Part shown: positions 53,052 to 62,144 of the stretch, one piece after another | How positions within the stretch are numbered: the first letter of the stretch is position 1 | How the letters are laid out: the number at the start of each line of letters is the position of its first letter | DNA from: Roseibium algicola | GTDB taxonomy: Bacteria > Pseudomonadota > Alphaproteobacteria > Rhizobiales > Stappiaceae | NCBI RefSeq assembly: GCF_001999245.1 | Contig: NZ_CP019630.1 | Location: forward strand, 806,001-870,000 | Direction: 5' to 3' | Length of the DNA stretch: 64,000 nucleotides | Made by a program: the position numbers and the translations under genes | The notes under the pieces: model-generated | Databases searched by the model: none | What the model was told of the DNA's origin: nothing | The model's input: the letters and a program-made list of their open reading frames with translations, nothing else

Positions 53052-54557
53052 CTACCCGCCCGTAAGCCCCGTTCCTGCAACATCGTTGAAATTCACGTAA
53101 CGCCTCGACGAAACGCTGTATGGATCCTCGCTGGCGTCAGTCTGGGAGGCGAGGACTGTCGCGCTGCTTGCGTCTTCCGCATTGAAAATGTCGTAGTGAC
53201 GTTCGAAGGCGATGGGGGTATCACCTCCCGGATTCAAGAACACGTTGGTCGCGTCAAGTGTGCCTAGACCGGTCAACATCGGCGGTGAAGTGACGACGAT
53301 GGCTGATACGGGTCCCCGACCGGCTACGTTCGCAAGTGTCATCAGCCAGCTGCCATCCATCGCCGTGTGAACGGCGGCAAGTTGGATCGGGCCGCCGCCA
53401 GGTCCGCAAAGGATCACGGAAACTGTCGCACCAGGCGCTGCCGTCCCGGTCAAGATGGGTGAGATGTAGAGAAGATCTTCCTTTTCCTCCTCATCCTCTT
53501 CTTCCGGATCAGCGAGAACCCTGTCAATTTCCAAGGGATCGGGCGCAGCGTTCAGGATATCGATGTCAAAAGCGAAGTTGTTGAGCGGATTGGAATCGAG
53601 CCCGCGAGTACCGTCACTCGTCACAGTCACTACGTTGACCGCGTTTTCGATGTCTGCCGAGGACGGAAACAACACTTCAAGTCGCAACGTCAGAACCTGT
53701 GGAGCCGATCCGGCCTCCACGGTGCCGAGGGTCCAGTTGATCCGTCCGGTTGCCGCATCGTAGACGCCGCCACCGCTCGCACTGACAAAACGATAGATGC
53801 GAGGATCGGCAAGATCCACCACATTGACCCCGTCTGCCTTGAAGGCGCCAACATTCGAGACGGTGATTTGATAATCCACTATGTCCCCGGGGCTGACCTC
53901 CTCGACATTGTTGGTTTTGGTCACCAGGAGATCCGGATAGATCAGGCGGTCCGTGTGAGTATCGCGGTTGTTGTCAGGTGTCGGATCAGTGCCGCCTAGC
54001 CCATTGTCCTCGATTTCGACGACGTTTGTTGTCGTTGTGTTGCTCGAGGCAAGCCCCGCCTTGACCTTCAGAACCATGGTGAAGGTCTGCAGGCCATCGT
54101 CCGGGGACAGCGTGTTGAAGCGCCAGGCGACGGTACCGGACGCCGCGTCATAGCTGCCACCATCGCTTGCTGAAACAAATTCGAAAACGTTAGTGTCGAT
54201 CCTGTCGATGACCTGGACTTCGGCGGCCACCCGTGTGCCGACATTCTCAGCTGTGATCGTAAAGCTGACGGTTTCGCTGCCACCGATGACGACAATGTCG
54301 TTGGTCTTGGTCACGACCAGGTCAGGTGCCGGTGAACGCCCGTCGACGAAAGGAATGATTGTTGCTGTGTCGGTGTTGTTGTCCGGAGTCGGATCGGGCT
54401 CGTCCAGCGTAGCAGTTGCCCGGTTGACCAAGAACAGGCGGTCCGGACCGCTATCGGTCACCGGTGACAGAGGTTCGTGCAGCTGCGCCGTCATCTCGAT
54501 GCTGACCGACTGGCCAGCTGTCAGCGATCCGAGACTGATCGAGAATTCCTGACAGGC
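53052..54557 (-). pseudogene. DUF11-repeat surface/exported protein, 5'-truncated
   Basis: The remaining 480-500 codons encode at least two tandem DUF11 repeats (PDLVVTKTNDIVVIGGSETVSFTITAENVG and PDLLVTKTNNVEEVSPGDIVDYQITVSNVG), each ended by DPTPDNN-type linkers, then an acidic stretch EEEDEEEKEDL and an Ig-like GTAAPGATVSVIL domain. Repeat homology continues upstream of the first ATG (54494) through EFSISLGSLTAGQSVSIE to a TGA at 54560. The signal peptide and N-terminal repeats are therefore missing. It was probably a long secreted adhesin-like protein. It lies 3' of batD on the same strand. Confidence 0.78.
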
Positions 54558-54699
54558 TCAACTGTGGAGCATTCTCTTTCGCCGTTTAAAGCGCGACCGT
54601 CTGGAAAGACCTGATATCGATACAGTGCAATGTCGAGATATCCGAACCGCAATTTTTCTAAGCGGCGATCGTTGGAAGAGTGCTTGATATGTCCGGACA

Positions 54700-55959
54700 C
54701 TAGGGGTTCAACGCAGGCAGCGTCATTGCCGAAGCCTCACGCAGATGCCCACTCTGCATTTTCCTCACAATACGGCTTACGGCCTGCCAGTCTTCACTGC
54801 GTTCCTGGGGGCCACCTAGGCCGTATCGGGCAGAGGTTATCGGTAGCAGCGCGCGCTCAATCCGTTCCAGGTCTACTGCCGGCGTAACTGGAGAACGCCC
54901 CGCCCAGTCGTCGAGAGTGTGGATCGTCGTTGAAAGATCCTTTTGCCTGATGGCCTCGAGCAAGAGCTTTAAAGCATAATTTTTGCCTGCCAACTTCCGA
55001 GCCTGCCGGTCACGTAAATGTCTTCGAAGATAGGGCCAGGCAAGGAAACCCGTCAGGCCGAGCAATAGCATTAACGTGCACAAACCTATCACGTTTTTCA
55101 AAACCCAATCCGCCAAGCGGTTCGAAGCTGAGACCGATGCACCGGTCGCTGATATTTCAACCGGGTCCAGCGTAGCGGTCTGCACTTTCTTGCCGTCGAT
55201 ATCGTACCAGTCGATATGCAGAGCCGGGAGAATACCGGAACCATTGCCTTGGACCATGAGTGTCAACTTTTCGGATCTTGTCCCCGATACGACGCCTCTT
55301 TCGTCATGCTCCTCTACAACTGGGTCGTCCCGGTAGGCGGCAAATCCTCCAATCGCCGGAACCTCAGTCAAATGCGGCAGAATGATCGGTGAAGCGCCGG
55401 TGATCTTGGCGGTTATTGTCCGGGTGATGCTGTCACCCGGCTTGAGCTCAAGTAGGTTCTCCGAAATCTTGTGCGACAGGCTCAGACCGTTGGCGGCAAT
55501 GAACGGGTCCAGACTTTCCGCACCTTTTGGGACTATTCCCCGCAGTGTGACCGGATCAACGGCCAACTCCACCTTGACCGGTTCGGATGTCTGCGGATCA
55601 GCATAGGTCACTTGCAGTTTCTGAACTGGAATCGAGAATTCTCCCGGGACCATTGGCGAAACAAGATATCGTCGAGAAACACCTGACCAGCTCTCACCGT
55701 CGATCGTCCTGCTCGTTGGCGAGGTGGACCGCTCCGGCTGGCGGATGCGAAGATTGGGCACATCGAGTGGTGGAAAAGCGACGGGCTCCGGCATCCAGGT
55801 CGGCACTAGAACCGTCACCCGCAAAGTCAGGTACTGGCCAGGAATTGTCTCTTCTTCCTTGAACTCCACCTCTACGATGGGCTCAGTTCTGCCCTGAGCG
55901 CTTGCCTGATTTGACAGTAAGCAAGTCAGAATCAGGAGAAGAAGGAAAGGCGCTCTCAT
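54700..55959 (-). CDS. batD: BatD-like protein (oxygen tolerance / aerotolerance operon)
   Basis: The 419-aa protein has a signal peptide (MRAPFLLLLILTCLLSNQASA), an extracytoplasmic beta-rich region with BatD repeats (VEVEFKEEETIPGQYLTLRVTVLVP; LELKPGDSITRTITAKITGASPIILPHL), a membrane helix near residue 290 and a cytoplasmic helical tail. BatD proteins form a complex with the VWA proteins of the same operon; the role of that complex is not settled. It overlaps the upstream VWA gene by 4 bp and ends the operon. Confidence 0.88.
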   Translation of the reverse strand: MRAPFLLLLILTCLLSNQASAQGRTEPIVEVEFKEEETIPGQYLTLRVTVLVPTWMPEPVAFPPLDVPNLRIRQPERSTSPTSRTIDGESWSGVSRRYLVSPMVPGEFSIPVQKLQVTYADPQTSEPVKVELAVDPVTLRGIVPKGAESLDPFIAANGLSLSHKISENLLELKPGDSITRTITAKITGASPIILPHLTEVPAIGGFAAYRDDPVVEEHDERGVVSGTRSEKLTLMVQGNGSGILPALHIDWYDIDGKKVQTATLDPVEISATGASVSASNRLADWVLKNVIGLCTLMLLLGLTGFLAWPYLRRHLRDRQARKLAGKNYALKLLLEAIRQKDLSTTIHTLDDWAGRSPVTPAVDLERIERALLPITSARYGLGGPQERSEDWQAVSRIVRKMQSGHLREASAMTLPALNP

Positions 55960-57473
55960 TGTTCAGCCGCCTCTATCGCAAATCTCTGACGGAGGAAATC
56001 GCTGGTCCTTGTATCGACCAGGTTCATCCATTGCTGAGCGGTCAAGAGCCCGGATGAATCGCCTTCCTCACCGATAGCGGTTTCAGCTCCCTGGTTCTCT
56101 TCGTTGTCAAAAACGACTTCATCAGCACCGATACCTCGGTCCTCGCCCGTGTCCGATTGCTCGCGGGTGGTTTCGACATAGTCGACGATTTCCTTAGCCG
56201 TTTTGAGGTTTTCGGCCGCTCCAGGGTAGTCCGGATCAAGTTCCAGCGTTTCCTCGAATGCCCTGACGCCGTCCCGGTAAGCCCTGTTGCGGATATGGGC
56301 GAGGCCCCTGGCAAAAGCGGCCTCCGGCGTCTCAATCCTTTCATAGGCCTCCGCCGCGGCTTCATATTGACCGTCGCGATAGAGCGCTCTTGCCTTCCAC
56401 ATGGGATCGGAGAAGAGATCGGCGGCGGCTTTGTAGTCCTTGTTCTGGTAGGCGAGCCTGCCTCGCTGATCAGCTGTGAAAAACCAGTCTGCGACATCGG
56501 CTTTAGCGCTTTCAGGAGCCCCAAAAGCAGAGACCGTTACTATAATGATCAGCCAGCGCATGGTCCATCCGCGCCGGAACCATAACAGTGCCAGTAAAGC
56601 TGCGGGCCATGCGAGAATCCATCCCCTGTCGTCCCATGGTTGCGTTCCGCTTTGGTTGAGCGCGCGCCGATAGTCAGCATTGAGGGCTCTGTCGAGGGTT
56701 CGCAAGTCTGCATCGTCCGGCGACACACGAACACGGACGAAATCAAGATTGGCAAGCTCGCTACCCGTCACGCCCTCCGACAACATTTCCAGCGCTCCGA
56801 TTGCAACATCCGGATCGTCTGCCGCATTGAGGGTGTCCACGTCTTGCGATCCGATCTCGTCCAGAACGAACAGCACGGCTCCGCTTGTTTCTTCGTTTTT
56901 CAGGACGGCGGTCGCAGTCTCGAATGCAGTAACGGCATCCGCGCCCTTTTTCGGCATTATCTCAGGGTCCAGTCCTTCCAGATAGGGCTTGATCACAGTC
57001 GGGTCGTTGGTCATCGGGACGACAAGATGCGCCGTTCCGGCATAAGCGACCAGGGCCGTTCTTGCGCCCGCACGCAGCTTGAGGAGATCCTCGGTCTTCT
57101 GCTTTGCCCGCTCCAGCCGCGTTGGGACGACATCGTTTGCGGTCATGGAGGGGGTTACTTTCAGGATCACGACCATTGGTGCGGTCTGGGCAACAAACGG
57201 ATCTGGAATTCGCGTCCAGGCAGGCCCGGCGGCGCCGATCAGGGCAAGCGATATGATTGCAGCGACCCAGTCGACCGGCAGCAAGCGCTTTCGGTCATTC
57301 GTCCGGAGGGTCAGGGCGTCTCGCAGATGGGGGGCGAGCCCTGCATCGGGCACACCGGCCTTCCTGGCACGGTAGCGGATCAAAACCCAGATCGCAGCGA
57401 TCACCGGCAAAAGCAGCAACCAGACAGGCCGGATGAAGTGAAATTCGGACAGGAAAAATCCAATGTCTGTCAT
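55956..57473 (-). CDS. VWA-TPR membrane protein (BatB/BatC fusion-like) with degenerate MIDAS
   Basis: The 505-aa protein has two N-terminal membrane segments (about 17-32, 69-86), a VWA domain (about 100-290), a membrane segment near 305-340 and TPR-like repeats (YKAAADLFSDPMWKARALYRDGQYEAAAEAYERIETPEAAFARGLAHIRNRAYRDGVRAFEETLELDPDYPGA, quoted in parts by others as BatC). The MIDAS motif DxSxS reads K105-V-T107-P-S109, so the first aspartate is lost and metal binding is doubtful. It overlaps batA and batD by 4 bp each, fixing its place in the complex. Confidence 0.86.
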   Translation of the reverse strand: MTDIGFFLSEFHFIRPVWLLLLPVIAAIWVLIRYRARKAGVPDAGLAPHLRDALTLRTNDRKRLLPVDWVAAIISLALIGAAGPAWTRIPDPFVAQTAPMVVILKVTPSMTANDVVPTRLERAKQKTEDLLKLRAGARTALVAYAGTAHLVVPMTNDPTVIKPYLEGLDPEIMPKKGADAVTAFETATAVLKNEETSGAVLFVLDEIGSQDVDTLNAADDPDVAIGALEMLSEGVTGSELANLDFVRVRVSPDDADLRTLDRALNADYRRALNQSGTQPWDDRGWILAWPAALLALLWFRRGWTMRWLIIIVTVSAFGAPESAKADVADWFFTADQRGRLAYQNKDYKAAADLFSDPMWKARALYRDGQYEAAAEAYERIETPEAAFARGLAHIRNRAYRDGVRAFEETLELDPDYPGAAENLKTAKEIVDYVETTREQSDTGEDRGIGADEVVFDNEENQGAETAIGEEGDSSGLLTAQQWMNLVDTRTSDFLRQRFAIEAAEQ

Positions 57474-58456
57474 GTCGTCGCCCTCCCGGACCGTAACCCC
57501 TTGCTCAAGACAAGAAGTGCGATCAATCCCGTCAGCGCAGCAATGAGGAGCGGCAGATAGGCAATGCTTGTCTTCGGGCGGTAGGACAGCGTGTTCGTCA
57601 ACCGCGGCGCCAGTTCATCGATCCGGCCATACACCTCGCGAAGGCCCCTTTCGTCTTCCGCAAAGAAGAAGGAACCTCCCGTCCTGGCGGCAACCGTCTT
57701 GAGTGTTTCCAGATCGACACGGTCCTCGCCGGCCGCATCCGGGTCACCAACCCCGATCGTGAAGATCTCGATCTCCTTGCCGGCCGCGATTTCCGCCGCA
57801 TTCACCGGGCTCATGCGGCTAGCCGTATCGGTGCCGTCCGACAGCAGGATCAGAAGACGCTGGTCGATATCGCTTGCTTCGAAGGTGCGAATTGAAAGAC
57901 CGATGGCATCACCGAGCGCCGTATGCGGCCCCGCCATGCCGACCTCGGTCTGGTCCAACAACGTGGTGATTGTGGTCAAATCCTCCGTCAGCGGTGCCTG
58001 GACATAGGCCCTGGAGCCGAAGACAATCAGTGCCATCCGGTCGCCCTCACGCTCGGCCACGAATTCCCCGACAACACCTCGCACAGCGTCGAGGCGCTGC
58101 TTGCTCTGCCCTTCCGGCGTGTTGAAATCCTTCGCGTCCATAGATCCGGAAATGTCGATGGCAAGGACGACGTCACGGGCGGATTGCTCCACCTCGACCG
58201 CTTCCCCGATCCGTTCCGGCCGGGCAATCGCGATGACGAGGAGGATCCACACGATGCCCGCACATACCATCTGGATCGCTGTTCGCCTCAGGATTACCGC
58301 TCCCGGCCCGGTTTTTGCGCTGGCGGTTTCGGCGATCCGTCTGAAAAAGGGAAACCGCAGCGCCGGCACGCGTTCCCGGTGCGGCGGCAACAGCCAGAAG
58401 ACAAGCAAGGGCAACGGAAGTGCGAGGAGTGCCCAGGGAAATGCAAGCGTGATCAT
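57470..58456 (-). CDS. batA: VWA-domain membrane protein BatA
   Basis: The 328-aa protein has membrane segments near residues 4-23 and 57-78, a cytoplasm-facing or periplasmic VWA domain and a C-terminal membrane helix. MIDAS is intact: D101-I-S103-G-S105 in LAIDISGSMDAKDF, with TALGDAIGLS and LLSDGTD supplying the other ligands. The ATG at 58456 overlaps the DUF4381 stop (ATGA). It probably pairs with the degenerate VWA protein downstream. Confidence 0.9.
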   Translation of the reverse strand: MITLAFPWALLALPLPLLVFWLLPPHRERVPALRFPFFRRIAETASAKTGPGAVILRRTAIQMVCAGIVWILLVIAIARPERIGEAVEVEQSARDVVLAIDISGSMDAKDFNTPEGQSKQRLDAVRGVVGEFVAEREGDRMALIVFGSRAYVQAPLTEDLTTITTLLDQTEVGMAGPHTALGDAIGLSIRTFEASDIDQRLLILLSDGTDTASRMSPVNAAEIAAGKEIEIFTIGVGDPDAAGEDRVDLETLKTVAARTGGSFFFAEDERGLREVYGRIDELAPRLTNTLSYRPKTSIAYLPLLIAALTGLIALLVLSKGLRSGRATT

Positions 58457-58929
58457 CGGCTGCCTTCCCGTCGGTGCGATCTGATCCATCTGGCCGCGGC
58501 AGTCTCCAGTTCCGCCGACGGCGGCACGTCCCGATAGGGGGCCGCCGTAAGTGCCTCCCCGGCTGCGCCATCAAACGGGCTTCCCTTGCAGGTGGATCGC
58601 AGGAAATGCAGCCAGTCCGCGCCCGTCAATCCGGCTACGTCCTTCCTGGGGAACGCGGCCAGCGCGGTTCTGCGCACAATTGCCGCGATCTCCGCCGGTA
58701 CCCCCTGCGCCTGTGCCAGTGCTCCGAGCGCGGACCTGCGGTAGGCGTTGGCGCGCCAGCTGCGGTAAAGACGAAAGCCCGCAAGCAGGGCAAGAATGAT
58801 GACGGCAATTACCAGGGCTCCCCATCCCCAGGTCTGCGGCATCATGGAAACGGGCGGCGGATCTCCAGGCTCAACCAGCTTGTCCAGCAGGTCGAGAAGG
58901 CTTGTCTGTTGGGACCCGCTCTCGCTCAC
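58453..58929 (-). CDS. DUF4381 domain-containing membrane protein
   Basis: The 158-aa protein has one membrane helix near residues 34-54 (WGWGALVIAVIILALLAGF) followed by a helical domain with RRSALGALAQAQ, ALAAFPRKDVAGLTGADWLHFL, the DUF4381 signature. It has a fixed place between DUF58 and VWA genes in MoxR-type operons. The function is unknown. It overlaps both neighbours by 4 bp. Confidence 0.85.
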   Translation of the reverse strand: MSESGSQQTSLLDLLDKLVEPGDPPPVSMMPQTWGWGALVIAVIILALLAGFRLYRSWRANAYRRSALGALAQAQGVPAEIAAIVRRTALAAFPRKDVAGLTGADWLHFLRSTCKGSPFDGAAGEALTAAPYRDVPPSAELETAAARWIRSHRREGSR

Positions 58930-59912
58930 AGCCGCCTCCCGGCCAGGCCCATATAGTGTGCCATCTGCTCCACACTGTCCCGTGCGGTCGTCAGGGGCAG
59001 GACAGGAATACCGTAGAGCCGCTGCCAGTCGAGGACCTCGGCCAGGCGACCCTTCGCCATTTCTGTCAGCCGACGGTGGACTTTCGTGTCTCCCGTGTCG
59101 ATTTCCGCCTGCAGCGTACCGTCTGAAACGACGATGCGCCGGCCTTTGGGGAGCGTGTCCGTGTAGGGATCGGACACCAGTCCAAGCACCAGGTCGTTGT
59201 GCCTCGATATGCCAGCAACGAGTTTGTGCGTCAGTGCATCTGTTTCATCGAAATCGGAGAAGACCAGTACCAGGTGATCCCGTTTGGCGATGCGGGCGAC
59301 AGATTTCAGAACCTGATTGAGCGGCATCGGCGTGCTTACGGGCGCTTCGGCAGACAATAGGCTGTTGGCGTCGGCCAGCGCCGTCAAAAACGCGTCAAGG
59401 GAGCGCCGGCTTCGACCGGGGCGAATTTCCGCAATCGCCTGGTCGCCGAAGACAATACCCCCAACCCTGTCGCCCTGATCATGGATGCGAAAAGCCGACA
59501 AGGCAGCACATTGTGCGGCGGTAACTGACTTCATGTTGAGTTCTGATCCGAAGAACATCGACATGCGCTGGTCCACGACGATCAGCGTTGGCCGGTCCCG
59601 TTCTTCCGTGAAGATCCTGACATGCGGCGTGCCGGTGCGGGCCGTGACTTTCCAGTCGATAGCCCTGACGTCGTCCGACGGCAGATATTGGCGCAGTTCC
59701 TCGAAATTGAGCCCCCTGCCGCGCAGGCGTGACGCATGCCTGCCGTTCAGTATACTCCGGGCAGGCTGGCGCGGCAGGAAGGTGATGCGGCGCGCCTTGG
59801 CCTGAAGCACTCTTAAATGGGCAAGGTCGACGCTGATGCGCGGGTCAGCAACATTTCCAGGTGTGCCGTGCTCCTTCAATCCTGCCCGCATCCGTGCTGC
59901 CCTGTCGCGCAT
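58926..59912 (-). CDS. DUF58 domain-containing protein
   Basis: The 328-aa protein contains the DUF58 hallmark GRHASRLRGRGLNFEELRQYLPSDDVRAIDWKVTARTGTPHVRIFTEERD and a VWA-like fold (LIVVDQRMSMFF in place of a MIDAS loop; LVLVFSDFDETD). No membrane segment is evident, so it should act in the cytoplasm with the MoxR ATPase encoded 9 bp upstream. Such pairs are thought to act as chaperones that mature or activate partner enzymes. Confidence 0.91.
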   Translation of the reverse strand: MRDRAARMRAGLKEHGTPGNVADPRISVDLAHLRVLQAKARRITFLPRQPARSILNGRHASRLRGRGLNFEELRQYLPSDDVRAIDWKVTARTGTPHVRIFTEERDRPTLIVVDQRMSMFFGSELNMKSVTAAQCAALSAFRIHDQGDRVGGIVFGDQAIAEIRPGRSRRSLDAFLTALADANSLLSAEAPVSTPMPLNQVLKSVARIAKRDHLVLVFSDFDETDALTHKLVAGISRHNDLVLGLVSDPYTDTLPKGRRIVVSDGTLQAEIDTGDTKVHRRLTEMAKGRLAEVLDWQRLYGIPVLPLTTARDSVEQMAHYMGLAGRRL

Positions 59913-59921
59913 GTCAATCTC

Positions 59922-60914
59922 CTAAGGAAGCGCCACCTGGCAGGTCAGCTCCTTTATCACCGCATCCGGGGAAATCCCTTCCCCCTGCGCCTCGAAGGTC
60001 AGTCCCAGGCGATGGCGCAGAACACCGGCGATGATGGCTCGTATGTCTTCCGGGTCGACATAGTCCCGTCCGTTCAGCCAGGCATGGGAACGGCCGCATT
60101 TGTCCAGCGCAATGGATGCGCGCGGAGATGCGCCGACCTCGATCCAACGTTTCAGTTCCTGCCCGTAGTTTTCGGGAAAACGGGTGGCGTTCACCAAGTC
60201 AGCCATGTAGCGCTGCATTGCATCCGACACGTGAATACCCCCAATTTCCCGACGCGCCTCGAATACGGCTTCTTGGGGTATTGCCTGCATCTTCTCGACC
60301 GATTCCGTACCCGGACCATCCTCATTCAGAGCGGCGATTTCTTCCTTTCGCACAAGTGCAATCACTTCCACCTCGTCCTCGACAGGCGGATAGGTGATCA
60401 GAACATGCATCAGAAACCGGTCCATTTGCGCTTCAGGCAAGGGATAGGTTCCTTCCTGTTCGATTGGGTTCTGCGTCGCCATGACCATGAAGAGTGGATC
60501 CATCCGATGCGTCGTTCCCGCCACGGTCACCTGCCGTTCCTCCATCGCTTCCAGCAGCGCGGCCTGAACCTTGGCGGGGGCGCGGTTGATCTCGTCGGCA
60601 AGGACTATGTTCGCGAATATTGGCCCTTTATCGAATCTGAATTCCGACTTTCCGTTCGTTTGATAGAGCACCTCAGTTCCCGTGACATCGGCAGGCAGGA
60701 GGTCCGGCGTAAACTGGATGCGGCTGAAATCCGCTTCCAGGTTCTTCGCAAGCGCCTTGATCGCCCGGGTCTTGGCAAGGCCGGGCAAGCCTTCGACGAG
60801 AAGATTTCCGTTTGCCAGTAAACCGATGAGGAGGCGGTCGATCACATCACGCTGGCCGATAATGGATTGCCCCATACGCTCGCGCAGTTCGACAATCTGG
60901 TCCCTGGCACTCAT
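59922..60914 (-). CDS. MoxR-family AAA+ ATPase
   Basis: The 330-aa ATPase has Walker A GLPGLAKT at residues 42-49, Walker B VLADEINRAP near 107, the sensor region MATQNPIEQEGTYPLPEAQMDRFLM and the C-terminal lid with WIEVGASPRASIALDKCGRSHAWLNGRDYVDPEDIRAI. MoxR proteins work as chaperones for metalloenzymes and cell-envelope proteins together with VWA partners. The start at 60914 is chosen because GGTGGAGAG precedes it. It opens the moxR-to-batD operon. Confidence 0.93.
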   Translation of the reverse strand: MSARDQIVELRERMGQSIIGQRDVIDRLLIGLLANGNLLVEGLPGLAKTRAIKALAKNLEADFSRIQFTPDLLPADVTGTEVLYQTNGKSEFRFDKGPIFANIVLADEINRAPAKVQAALLEAMEERQVTVAGTTHRMDPLFMVMATQNPIEQEGTYPLPEAQMDRFLMHVLITYPPVEDEVEVIALVRKEEIAALNEDGPGTESVEKMQAIPQEAVFEARREIGGIHVSDAMQRYMADLVNATRFPENYGQELKRWIEVGASPRASIALDKCGRSHAWLNGRDYVDPEDIRAIIAGVLRHRLGLTFEAQGEGISPDAVIKELTCQVALP

Positions 60915-60980
60915 CTCTCTCCACCCCCTACTGGCTGATTGTCTGTTTCTACCGGGAGCAAAACACTCACCTGACAAGTT

Positions 60981-61352
60981 TCAATGATCAAGAATGTCGC
61001 GAAGGGTTTTTGCGATGACATCCCGTTCGAACGGCTTCACGAGGTATGCCGCAGCGCCTGCCCCCATGCACCGGGAACGTTTTCCAGGTTCATCGAATCC
61101 CGTCATGATGACGACAGGAGGACTTTCAGCCTCCGACTTCGTTTTCAAGAGCACATCCAGCCCGGTCATGCCGCTCATGTGGAAGTCGGCTATCACACAG
61201 TCGCTGGAAACGGCAGTTCGTTCCGCCAGAAATTTCTCGCCGGATTCAAATTCAAGTGTTCGGTAGCCGAACGACGCTATAAGCCGTGTGAGAGCGCGGC
61301 GAACGGCATCGTCGTCTTCAATAATTGCCACAATGGGAGACGTTTCTTCCAT
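60981..61352 (-). CDS. Stand-alone response-regulator receiver domain protein
   Basis: The 123-aa protein is one CheY-like receiver and nothing more: acidic pocket IEDDDAVRRAL, phospho-acceptor D56 in CVIADFHMSGMTGLDVL, VVIMTGFDE and the conserved lysine in YLVKPF. With no output domain it must act by protein contact or as a phosphate sink. It lies 66 bp upstream of moxR and 168 bp downstream of the FixJ-type regulator. Confidence 0.9.
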   Translation of the reverse strand: MEETSPIVAIIEDDDAVRRALTRLIASFGYRTLEFESGEKFLAERTAVSSDCVIADFHMSGMTGLDVLLKTKSEAESPPVVIMTGFDEPGKRSRCMGAGAAAYLVKPFERDVIAKTLRDILDH

Positions 61353-61520
61353 CGCAGTTTTCTATATTAGATTGTAGTCGAGGTGTATTGGACCAGGGTC
61401 CTATCTCTGCTTCTGCTATTGAACGACAGTCGTCCAGCAAAACGAGGTTTGACAACCGGCTACCACCCAGGCAGCAAAATGCCGATTGGTCTGCGTTCGT
61501 TTACAGCAAGCTTGGCAACA

Positions 61521-62141
61521 TTAACTTGCACTGAACAAGGTCCAGTCCCGCACCAGATCAGCGACGCTGTTTGCCTGCATCTTGCTCATGGCCCTGCCAC
61601 GGTGAACCTTGATCGTCTTGAGAGTCACTCCGAGATCCGCGGCAATCTGCTTGTTCATCTTTCCTTCCATCACGTGCAGCAGGACCTGACACTCTCTGGT
61701 CGTCAGCCTTTCCAGGCGCGTCTGAAAGGAAGACCTGAATTCAGTATCTCTTCTCGACATTCGGTCCCGCTCGAGGGCAACCTTGACCGCTTCCAGCAGT
61801 TGATCGGCAGCGACGGGTTTGGTCAGGAAATCAACCGCCCCGGACTTGATCGCGCTGACGCTCAACGGGATCGTTCCGTGTCCGGTCAAAAAGATCACCT
61901 GCCGCTTGGTATTCCCTTCAAGGAGCAGCTTATGAACGTCGTAACCGTTCATGCCGGGCATCTCGACATCGAGGATCACGCATCCAGGTGCGCCTGACTT
62001 GTGGAACTTTAAAAAACTCTCGGCATCGCAATGGCATTCGACCCGGTATTCTTCCGCCTCCAGCAATCGGGCGAGTGCCTTCTGGATGAGGGTATCATCG
62101 TCGACGACGTAGATCGTTTCCGGTGCAAATTCCTGACCCAT
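61521..62141 (-). CDS. FixJ/NarL-type two-component response regulator
   Basis: The 206-aa regulator has a receiver with VVDDDTLIQKAL, phospho-acceptor D58 in CVILDVEMPGMNGYDVH, a TGHGTIPLSVSAIKSGAVDFLTKPV switch region typical of the FixJ group, and a LuxR-type HTH (LTTRECQVLLHVMEGKMNKQIAADLGVTLKTIKVHRGRAMSKM, given in pieces: LTTRE at the start, KTIKVHRGR as recognition helix). It starts 3 bp after the kinase stop codon, so the pair is cognate. Confidence 0.92.
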   Translation of the reverse strand: MGQEFAPETIYVVDDDTLIQKALARLLEAEEYRVECHCDAESFLKFHKSGAPGCVILDVEMPGMNGYDVHKLLLEGNTKRQVIFLTGHGTIPLSVSAIKSGAVDFLTKPVAADQLLEAVKVALERDRMSRRDTEFRSSFQTRLERLTTRECQVLLHVMEGKMNKQIAADLGVTLKTIKVHRGRAMSKMQANSVADLVRDWTLFSAS

Positions 62142-62144
62142 ATT

